From positions 43,897,339-43,961,338 of the forward strand of contig OZ024911.1 in assembly GCA_964017125.1 (NCBI GenBank): a DNA stretch of 64,000 bases. The letters run 5' to 3'. Shown here one piece after another: positions 24,801-36,800 of this stretch; positions within the stretch are counted from its first letter, which is position 1; every line of letters begins with the position of its first letter. The DNA comes from Flabesymbios commensalis (Eukaryota > Annelida > Polychaeta > Terebellida > Flabelligeridae). The notes beneath the pieces are model-generated. The model was not told where the DNA came from. It made no database searches and saw only the letters and a program-made list of their open reading frames with translations. The position numbers and the translations under genes are program-made.

Positions 24801-27800
24801 AGTTTTTCCGCCCACAAGGAAACGTGACTATGCACTGACACCAGGCGCCTGACGGGAGTCCTGGCGCGACTAAAATCCCCCTAAAACTCAAGACAAAGTA
24901 GCCCCCCTCAGTAGACATATAAACTATAGAAATTTAAACTATTGTAGACGAATTGCAAGGTGTTATTATCATGATTATAAAGTACTACCTGATGCTGGTA
25001 ATATGATGTATGAATTAGTAGGCCACAACAAAGTCAGGAGAAACTAGATTTGCCTGAGGGGCAAAGCTTGCGTCTCCACCCGCCCCACATAGATTTAGCA
25101 ACCAAAATACATAGATTATAGAGAAATACAGTACCAGTACTGTAACTAATTTTTTATGTGAACCATGTTAAAATGTGAGGCCAGAATCACACCAAAATCT
25201 AATCAACATATGTCCAGGGTAAGTTGCTTCCTTAGAACAAATAGGTGAAGGAGTTCAAGCTCTTGATTCGTCGGCCATCTTGAATTTTGTTGAAAAAATG
25301 AAAAAAATAAAAACAATTCTTCTGACAATTTTCTCAGGGCCAGTGAGCATACCCAAAAGATAACATTTTAGCTGTATAACTATATATTACCAAATTTTGA
25401 TAACAGCCAAAATGAGCAAAACTGAAATATCAGCTAAAATCCTTAAATGTAAAAAAATATAAGTTTTTATTATCATAATCACACCAAAAAATAATCAGCA
25501 TACGACCTGGTTAGGGATCTTTGTTTGAACCAAGCATCATACAAATCCATGAAGCAGTTCAAGCTCTAGAGAGTGACATAGGATTTTGGCGGTCATATTG
25601 GATTTTGTTGAAGAAGTTTAAAAACGCCAAAAAAATTTACCGGGCAAATTTCTTAGAGCCAATTTGCACACTGCAAATAATTTGAGTAGGGGTGTCTGGC
25701 TATATTACCAAATTTTGATGATGGCCAAAATGAGCAAAACTGAAATATCGGCTAAAATACTAAAACGTAACAAAATCAAAGTTTTTATTTTCAGAATCAC
25801 ACCAAAAGCTTTTCAGCACACGTCCAGTGTAAGGTCTTTCCCTTAAACCAAACATTAAACAAAAATCCATGAAGTGGTTCAAGCTCTAGAGAGTGCCAAA
25901 GGATTTTGGCAGCCATCTTGGATTTTGTTGAAGAAACTGAAAAACGCAAAAAAATATTCACTAGGCAAATTCCCCAGGGCCAGTATGCATACTGCAAATA
26001 TTTAGAAATAATCCGAGCAGGAGTTTTCGAGTGAGCGCAGAAACAAAATGCGGCTGCGGGGGTTTGATATATCATTTATCTGCAAACTACAAACACAAAC
26101 AGTCCTATTATCTACATTGTGTGACATTTATCATAAACTAATGTACATTGATCCCAAAATCATTGACCAGAAGGATCAAATAAAGTTTTAGTTTCATGTT
26201 CACCAGGAAAATTCCCCAGGGCAGTATGCATACTGCAAATATTTGGAAATAATCCGAGCTGGGGTTTTTGAGTGAGAGCAAAAACAAAATGCGGCAAAAA
26301 CAATAAGTCTCCACCACCTCATAGTGGGTGGAGACTTAATTAATTAAGAGTGGCAAGGTATTTTCTACTTACTGGGGTAGTTGCCCACATATTTAGTCTA
26401 AGAGCCTAAATACTACATGTATGAGGCAGAAAATCACAAAAAAAATGTGTTGATATTAAAAAAATACTAAATTTTACAAATTTTATGACAGCAAAAAAAA
26501 TATTTTTAAAAGGCTATCTATAGCAGCAAGCATTAAAGTCAACAACATAGCAAGATCTACATTTATAGGTACACAGTGAAAAAGAGCCATTGGCTCAATA
26601 GAGAAATAATGTTGTACTAGCATCTAAGTCATTGGTGCAAAAATGACGTAATATTGGGTTTTCTGATTAGTTTGATATATCATTTATCTGCAAACTACGA
26701 ACACAAGCAGTCCTATTATCTACATTGTGTGAAATTTACCATAAAGTAATGTACATTGATCCCAAAATAATTGACCAGAAGGATCACATAAAGCTTTATT
26801 TTCATGTTTATCATGTTTAGTTGTTGACATCATTGTGCAATTAATAAACGATGAAGAGAGTAGAGTGAGTGCAGATATTTGAATACGTACAAGAAGCAAA
26901 GGAACCAGTGATGATCAGAGACATGCAAAGAGAGACAGCTGTGACTCAGTTCTGAATGGTGCAACTAATAGAGTGCAAAGTAGATCTAAACATGTGCTGA
27001 CAAAATGATAATGGTGCTGAATCTAAAGACAGCAGAAAGAAAAACAGTGTAGGTAAATAATTCAAACCTAGGAGAAGAAATATCAGTCCCTACACATCAT
27101 GATTGTCTGTGGACACACTTTAAGCCAAACATTGCATCACAGCTCATGAGAAAGCATAATTAAACTAGGGAAGTATTGAAATCATTAATTTTCATCCACA
27201 TTTAGCCGTTACTGTTTAGCATGTTTCAAGATTGATCGAATAACAATATATCAGGATTTAGTAGATCGTGGACACAGTGGGTTGTATAGTTTCAAAATGC
27301 CTGAAGTAGGCTGCTAAAAAGAAATTATAGCCTGAAAATATATTTATGTGGATGAGTAATAATTTTTTTTAATTTTAATTTTTATCAAATAGGCGGCAAA
27401 AGGGTGTATCGGGCCTAAACTTACCAAACTCTGCCGCCAATATTGTACCATGGCTTCCAAATCACCACGAGGATAAAGTTGAAAGTAGTTACGCCATTCC
27501 TTCCAATCCACAGACATGCTACCATCTTTGTCAATTCTAAAATAATTAAACCATTCCACGAAAAATGTACTACTTAAATAATTTTATGGAAATCATGAAG
27601 GAGGTAATATGAAGGTGATATACCATTACAATGGTAAAATAAACAAATACATGCACCAGAAGAAGAACAAAATAAGACATAGTCATTTTATTGTCAAGGG
27701 CTGTTGTCCACATGTGACAGTGGGATTAGTCACAAACTGGCTAGCAGAGGTATGTACATGTGCTAATTATATAATTATTATTACTGCATACAATTGTATA

Positions 27801-30800
27801 CACAATGATAAAGAGGACCCCTTGCTATTCTATACTGAATTAACAGACTAATGTAGTTGAATTTTGAATGATCTAAGGCCCTAATGAAATTTCCAAAAAT
27901 CGAAAAATCTGTGCAGATGTTCTATGAATTTAGATCTATTGAACAATTACAAAACAAAACTGTAGAATGGTAATCCATTAAGAATTTATATACCAGTATT
28001 TTGAATGATCTTAGGCCCTAATGATCTTAATTAGCTCATCAGTTCATTAAATTAAATAACTACAATTTTGTAAATCAGTATATAATTTCTACGAAGCATC
28101 TTAAAATCTATCGAACAAAACAAACAGAATCAAAAGTGGTTTTCCTTCAACTGTTGAATATTGGATCTGAAAATTGCATGTAAAATATCCACCTAAAAAA
28201 TCCATATACTAGCTTTGATCATGTACAATAAATCTTATTCATATTTATGAGCAGCCAGAAAACTCAAAATAATCCTTTCATGATTATGAAACAGTGACTA
28301 TTATAGTATGTAGGTAATTCAGGAAAAGGCATTACCAACAGAATTTTTACACTAAATCTTAATCAGTAATATACACATAGAACATTGATCAGCTATTACA
28401 TGCATGATAAGTACAATGTATAGTTCCCTAAATAATAATATGTTCTGGGCAGATAATCTATCACTGCAGTTCTCCAAAACATATACATGTACACAAAGAC
28501 CAGTAACACAGACTCAAGAGGTGATAAATGTGGGAACATGGAGAATTGTGTGCGATGACTTTTTTTGCAAACATTATCAACTTTAAAAAATGGGTCAAAT
28601 TTAACGGTGTTCTGCAGATGATTTGTTGTGAGAATTTATTTTATTTTCTTAAAAAAATGGGTATTGAAAACGTTTTAAAGAACATTTATTAAATTTTTGA
28701 AATAGTCATTTGAAGTTAATTTCTACTGAGACAACAGCCACAATTATAAAGGAGGTTATTATTTATAATATGAGTTATAACTTACTAGTATTCACTATAC
28801 TTTCTACATTGCTTAGAATTCATAGAATAAAGAGAAAACATGCCGCATGCAAAAAAAATATCGTCAGGTAAATTTCTACATGTACATGTACATGTATATC
28901 TACAATTTAATTAATTACTGGTGGTCAAGTATTTTTATAATTGTTACTTTATTGATAGTTACATATTTAATCCAGAATCAATACCATTAGTGTTTTTTAA
29001 TTATATAACCTCAGGTTTACATTATTTTTATATTTTCCATTATTACTATTTATGAAGGTCTGTAATGAATAGAAAATGGTAATTAAGTGGAGTCATTTGT
29101 ATGAAAGGCATTATTAAACTTAATCCAGACAATTGTGAAAATATATACCACAACCATGCCAAGCGAGAATAAAAACATCAATAGAATAAAATTATTAGTG
29201 CAAAAGCAAAGACTAGCAATTGGAAACAGCTAAAGATTAAAATGAGTGGACTGTGTGGCAAGGCACAATTACTCACAACAGAATGTCGCCAGTATTTGAC
29301 CATGTCATCCAGGGACTCAGCGGGACAGAGACCAAAAAAATCCCTCCATTCTGCCCAGTCAATTTGAAGGTTTCCATCCAAGTCCATTCTGTTTCCCAGA
29401 AATATTATGTTTCCTTTATATTTTTGTTGTTTGTCAACTTTATTATATTTCTAAATAGTCATAACAAATAATCAATAAGAAACTCCTATAAATCAACCTT
29501 AATCTTTAACCAAGTGAACAAAAGATACTGTAAGACCTTGGCAAGGTCCTAAAATATTCTACTGGCCAACTCTTAAAAAAACATTGACGCATGGCATATA
29601 TTAAATATATTTCAAATTTATATTATCTGGGGAGTAGGCCTACATCTAAGAAGTGATATTATTATCATTATTATTATAGAAAACATGATTAAAGTAATAT
29701 TCAAATTTGCAGTATTTCTGTATCTAATCCATGGTACATGTACTGTATATTTAGATATTGTCATGTGTGTACATGTACAAATACAATGTATATTGCATGA
29801 ATATACATGTATAATGTGTATCAATATTTTAATTTAAAAAAGTACATATTTTATATGGGCACATTTTCGCTTATAATCTCACTCATACCTATGTGAAGAT
29901 ATTTCTAATATTTGCAATCAAACATGTACATGATGTTTAAAGGTGTATGTACACTAAAGTGTGTTTTTTAATTGTAAATACTATACATGTAGAATATCAG
30001 ATAATGAATAATCCATTTTAAATTTGTCAACTACGAGATTTATAATATACTACATGTACATGTACTACAACGTGGACTAAGGTAGCACTTCATTGAAAGG
30101 GTTTATTAAGCAGCTGATTGCATGGTGCACAAGATTTGTACATCTCTGTTATTTAAAAATCAGCAATATATATAATGTTGATACAGAACATGAATCAATC
30201 AAATAAATCTTTAGCAGTAAAATCCATTATGTCCGCCACAAATCTGGCATGTATGGTTAACACAGGCAATTGGTTAAGCACCAAGCACAATTATAATCGT
30301 TTAAAATCTGTTTTATTAGTAGGTTAACAGTTATTAGGAATGAAATGAGTGTTTAAATTAAACATCGAGATTGCAAATGTTTGGTCCCAAAATAAACAAA
30401 TTATACGAGTAATTTTCACCCACCTGAAGATCACTTGGCGGGTAAAGGGTTAAATCAGAGTCCCCAAGTTTGAAACGGGCATAATTAGAAGATTGAGATA
30501 AAGAAACAGTAGATGCCATAAGGACATTGTTTTTCTATGTTTTAAATGGGAAAAACTCCTAAATCTAATGAGGGCGGGCGGTAAAAAAAATAAAAGAAAC
30601 AAGTTTTCACCTTTTTGCTAGAAATGTTATTGCACTCGACAAAATTTAATGAAGGCAACAAAATAAAAACAATTTTTAACCTATCTTTGAACAAGTTCTT
30701 AAGAGGGATTAAAAAAATAAAAAATAAAAAAGCTGGATCACTGTTTTTTTGAATCCCGAAAGCAAAAAAACAACAAATGAGAAAAAATATTTCAAAATTT

Positions 30801-33800
30801 TTGGATCATAAATTCAATTATCCAAATAACTGAGCATCTAAATCATCGAAATAAAAAAAAAGTATTTCAATATTTTGTAATAAATTAAATTATCCGAATA
30901 ACTGAGCATCTACCACAAATTGTTTATCAATTTCAGTGATACACATATTTTATTTGATTTAGAAACTTGCGGTGAAATGTATATATACGGGCCTAGCAGC
31001 ACAAGGGTTAGGGGATGCTGACTGAAATGTATGACTGCACAGACACTGAAAATTGTGATTTTAATATAATTTATTTATTACTAATATAAAGAAAAAGCTC
31101 ATCTGAGGAGCAATTCAGAAAAATGACAGGGCAATTCTGAAAATGTGAAAACGGGTGGAAGGTCGGGATCTACTACATATTTCAACAATAGTCTTTAACC
31201 CTTTAAGCCCTCACGATGCATTAAAGCATCATTTTGCATCTCTGAAAACACTTAATTTTCCTACAACCAAGGATTTTAGAATGAAAATTTCCATGAAACT
31301 GGTTTAACAATACGTGGTAATTTTCTTTTATTTTTCACCCACTTTAAATCATCTTCATCCACTACAAGTCGAGAATTGCGACAGCAATTCGCAGCTTGTA
31401 GTGGATGAAGATGACAATGAAAAGTCAGGCTTGAAAGGGTTAAACATGGTGATAGCGCACATTGCTAATTCATTGCAGATCTCAACCCTTAAACATGTTA
31501 AAGCACTGAGTAATAAAATTTAAATTTCAACCCACTTTGAAGTTGTGTCTCGCTACCGCGATACACAACGTGGGTAAAATTACTTACATCATAATATAAA
31601 ATTTGAATAAAAACATACACCAACCTAAAAAAATGTAATGCTTATTTCTCCCTTCAAATTTTCCGGTTTGAAGGACAAATAAAAAGGTTAAAAACAGCTA
31701 AAGGTGTGATTAGCACTGTAACTGGTTAGAGATTGTTAGATAGAAGACATTTTCAGAGACTTTGTGGTGTGAGACACAAGCATAATTAGTTTGTTGGAGT
31801 CGATTAATGTTTTTTTGTTCAAATCAGCTAATTATGCACAACTACAGATCTTACACACACACACACACAATTTTAAGTCAGTAAATCTCAAATATCATAC
31901 CGGTACTAATTAATTATCATTCTCACACAACATTCCATGCTTTTCTCCCCATGTTTACCTTTTTAAATCATAGGCCTACACGTCAGTGAGAATTTATTTT
32001 GACAAACGATTTTCACCCAAGTTAGATTGACCATCCAGGTCTGTATGAACTGATCTTAATTTGTAGTTTAACATAACCTGATAACCCCTGATAACTGAAA
32101 CTAGTCAGATTAATTTTGTAGCAAACAGAAAATAAACATACACAACAATTATAGCCAGTCTAGAATATTGCTTCAAATTCAATCCCATCTATTTGGTAAG
32201 GTGTTCCTGCCCAAGCTCCTCTTTGGTCTGCTCCTTGCTGACGAACTGGTTTTTTCAGCATAGATTATGACACATGATCATGCTAAGGATTTATGTGCCT
32301 ATGAGCTTTTGTGAAATATAGGAATTATATAAGTCTTATTAATAGATTGAATGAATGATTGATTGAATAAGTCAAGTTTGTTTAACTTTATATAGCTTTT
32401 AATCCCAAATATTTGGAATACTGACTATTGTCTTTTTAAAATAGAAATTTAGCTTCAGTAATTACCAGATTTTTACAATTGTTTCAAGAAGCTATATACA
32501 AGAACAGATACTGTAATATCATTAATTATATCAGATTTTTACAATTGTTTTTAAGAAATTATATGCATAGTAAAATAGATACACTTGCTGTAATTATCAG
32601 GACCACTGTCATAGGAAATAAATATCAAATTGTAACCACTTCAGGTTTTGACAATGGAAAACAAGTCAATATGTGATTTCGGGCTGAAGCTGTCAAGTGA
32701 CAGGCCAAAATTTGCCCAGAAATGGTGTTAACTGTGGTCGAAATATTTAAAGATGTGTTGTACAACAACAGCTACAGTGTACATGTACTAAAACCAATCA
32801 GGCATTAATCCACCTGGTTATGTGAACATGTACAGTACATACCTTTTAGTAAGCTTCTCTGCTTCTTCAAGATCAATATTTAAACCTAGATTTGCTAGAG
32901 CTGCCTTCACTTCTTTCGGTTCTATCATACCTTTAAAAGTTGAAAAAAATAACATTTACCACAGAAGTCTAATTCACAAAATTAGCTCCACTAAATTTGT
33001 CCCACTAAATTTGTCATATTATATAACTGGAGCTTTTTTGTATTCTTTATCAGTGCACAATCTTTGAAATTGCAGAAGGACTTTCTTGTAAAAATAGGAT
33101 ATTTTTGCCCAACTAAAAAGAACCGTTAATCAGTGCTGACAATAATTTTAGCAAAAAAATTCTTCAGTATACATGGTATAAGGACTAATCAACCTACCAT
33201 ATTTAGGCCTATATTTATTTTAATAAACAGCCAATAAATGCCCACTCCCCTAATTTGAAAATGAAATGGACAATCATGGTACACTAAGCAGGGCTCGAAA
33301 TAAGGCCATTCCTCCAGTCCGGTACTTCAAAAAAATGTGCAGGAATAGCAACATTTGTTATTAGCTATTCCGATGAACTGGCAAATTAAAGGCCATCCTA
33401 GGACAAAGGCCATTTCTAGGAATGACAGTTTTTACTCAGGAATGGCAGTTTCCTTCAAGACTTGCCAGTCCTGTGGATAGGAAAGCCCTCAACGTTTAAT
33501 TCTACCCCTGCTAATGGAGATATTGCACATGTACAGTACACAGACTTAAAAACATAACTCTAATAAGCACCGAAAAACATCAGTGTAGCAATATTCCAGT
33601 TTAGCTTTTGAAAATTGATGTGCTTTTCAAAGCATACATTTTCTGGCAGTTATTTTTTCAATGCATACATTTTCTGGCAGTTTTATTTTTGTAATTAATG
33701 ACATTATAAAGTTTTAAAATATTTTTTCGCCATTCTTAAAAAGTAGTGAACATCAGCTGATCATAATTATTCAGCGAAAAATGTTTCTGTTGTTGAACAT

Positions 33801-36800
33801 CAGGGTGGAATTTAGGGACAGGGTTCATACTCCCATGAAGAAACAGAATTCCAGGACTTTTCTAGGACTTTTCCAGGACCTAATCAGATTTTTCAAAGAA
33901 TTAAGTGTACACAATAACTCACACATTTATTTCTCAAAAACAGCTTGAAACTACATTTTCTATATTTTTTAAAATTTATAATAAAATCAGGCAGGTAGAT
34001 CTTTTTTAACTTGTTCTAAAAAAGGTAACTTATTTATTAGACTCTAGCAAATACCATTTTTGCAATCTGTTTTCTCACTATTAAAAAATTCCAGGACTTT
34101 CAAGCACTTTTAACAAAATTCCAGGTCTTTCAAGGCCTGGATTTTTTTTTCAAATTCAAGGACTTTCCAGGACTTCCAGGACCAGTGCGAACCATGTAGG
34201 GAATATTTGATACCGGTAGGCCTACTATAAATCTGCATGGCTAGTTACCTGTATGTATGTGTGATGAAGTAAGCCCCTTCTACATGTTCTAAAAACAAGC
34301 ATCAAAATCCAAGATGCCTACATTTAAAATGAATGATATTGTACAATTATTAACCTTACCATCCTTATTACGATCCAGATCAGAAAATGCCAGTTTTAGT
34401 TTTGTTTCATGGCCCTCCATGTAGTCGGCAAACTCAGAAAAATCAAGCTCAGCATTTTCATTTTGATCAGCTGCTGTGATTATTTCCTGTAAGAAAACAT
34501 GCTAAAATTACATATTTAACATATTTAATAAATTCATGCCAGTGTTGTTGACAATGAAATATGTGCTAGCTCTCTTAAATGATTTGATGTTGGTCAGCTC
34601 ACGGCTTGTTGAGGGTTGCCTGTTCCAGTGGCGACTGCCAGTTGAGATCAAGGTATGCGGGTGTGCCTTACTCACATAGAAGTCTCTGCACAGAGATGAA
34701 TGATATCGAGTATGAGTTGGGTAGGTAAAAACTGGTACATCAGTAAGACATGTAATTCTAAAGGGTTGCTGAATTTTTAATTATGTAAACCAAGACCACT
34801 GTTAAAAAAATTAATTGTTGTTTTAGGCTTAGCCATTTTAGTTCAGAGAGCATGTCAGATTGTGTGTCTTGGGTTGACAATTTAAAATTATGCGCATACC
34901 ACAGTTTTGAATTCTTTGCAATTTGCTATATTCCCTGACATGCTGACTGGTTGAACCAGTGCAGAAATAATCTAGGTTGGGAAGAACTATTTCATTTAAC
35001 ATCAATTTGCGAGTTTGGAGGGATTAATGAGGCAAACCTTTCCAGGGTTCCTAGAGATCTATTTGCTTTTTTATAGATGGTAGTGATTTGGTTCCTAAAA
35101 TTTAAGTTCTGATCTATTGAGATTTCTAGATATGGAGAGGATTCCACTTGTTCTATATACATGATATATATATATCACTAGGCCTATTGTTCAAGGATAG
35201 TGATAGCTCTTGGACTGGGGTGATATGACGTCTATGCTCAGCTGTGGGGACAAGCATGCAGGAGGTCTTTTCTTTAAACTATTAAGTATTAGTATTACTA
35301 AATATTTTAGCACATAGCCACTTGACTTTGTGAACTGGTGATTGTGGCGTTTGCTAATCTAAATCTAAAATTTGGGACAAAATAAAAAAAATATTGACAA
35401 AGTTACAAGCTTTTGATGTTTTTTTTTTTTGAGGTGCTATTATTTTGCATCTTAATTTACGCCGTCACCTCCAATTAATCTGTTATTTAAAAATGAAGAA
35501 TACATTTGGAAAGAGACCACAATTGCCATCATTTTGGTATCACGAATGGGATAATAGATCACATCATCATCTCGGAGCTAAAGGATCGGATCCTATACAT
35601 ATTGGCAAGTTGACTGTGAAATACACGAAAAAAGATGTGTAAAAAACCTGTACATGTTGATGGACCACATTTTATTCCTCATAGGTTCAAAAATGTGGTC
35701 CACAGAGCTGATCAAAAGTAGAGACCGCTCAACTGCATGATTACCAGGGTATTCATGCAGTTGAGCGGTCCCCATATTTATAAACGGGAACAAGCAGCTT
35801 TGAGTTTCACTTTGACTCTTTTGAGTGGCAGTGCCACTGTCATGACTGTGCCAGTGCCAGGGTTCGAAATTAGTGGACCACCAGAACACTGGGTAGCAGT
35901 GGGCCGAGAGGCCACTAAAATTTTCCGGCCCAAATTGTTTTTAAATCAAAAATAAATATTTCTCTGTTCAGAATTCTGGGTAGCAGTGGTCATGGTGGTA
36001 GACTATATGACAGGCCACTACAATTTCCTGGCCCAAAATTGTTTAAAAGTGTTGTGCAATCAGACACAATTTTGAAAATTCTGACAGGACCACCAGAATT
36101 TACAGAAATGGAAGCAGGCCTTGTCAAATCAGGTGCCCTGGAGCCCGGGGCTACCTGGTTGGCTAGGGCCGGGGGCTACCGATTCTCTTACAGTCGGAGC
36201 CCGGCGGGCTACCGTCATATTTTGGTACCGACTATATGCATACTGGCATGACTGGTCACCCTTTAAGACAAACACCCTAACTATTTAACACTGATATCCC
36301 ACGCAGTCATTTACAAGCTACATCATGTATTCCCATAATTATATCAGTATGTGTCGAATAAATATTCACTAAAACTAAAATATTAGACTAGTTTGACAAA
36401 GCAGCTGCGTTATTTGTTAAAATTAAAATACGGGAACAGAGCTTTGGGAAGCTTGTTTGTTTGTGATAGCCAGCCCTGGAAGCAGGCAGCCCGGTCTTCC
36501 GATATACCGATAGCTCAATGCAGACTTAAGTTTGTTGTTGAGTGCACATGGCTGCCCCACGTGACCTACATTGACCACTCAGAATCTAGTTTACTGCTGC
36601 ATGATTTTGGGAGCCAATCACATGCACCGTACTAAGTTAAAGTGTGGTACTGTATATGAATGATGAATCAATTGAAGAAATCTGCTGCCTGCCTGATCAG
36701 AAATGAGAATGGGTATTCAATGGGAGCTGGACCCTTCGACATGTTGACCAGGGTGCTAGGTTTAATATTAATCTGTTCCTGGTGACCATGTTCTATTTTG

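Larger units (their letters stand above)
23849..27424 (-). other. SCaMC intron between exons 4b and 5, repeat-rich
   Basis: 3.6 kb. Contains a TTAA-type MITE (24025), three ~300-bp tandem units (25170-26060) and interleaved direct duplications (25968/26209 and 26063/26671). The rest is AT-rich. Confidence 0.65.
29389..32842 (-). other. SCaMC intron 3
   Basis: 3.45 kb. Holds a TTAA element (31195-31443), a conserved short hairpin (31542-31569), a poly(A)-rich copy of the ACAGAGA element (30531-30780) and a small CA run near 31853. The part next to exon 4a is free of recognised repeats. Confidence 0.6.

Noticed and set aside
31853-31868. CA dinucleotide run as a regulatory element
   Set aside because: Only about eight units and no supporting context.
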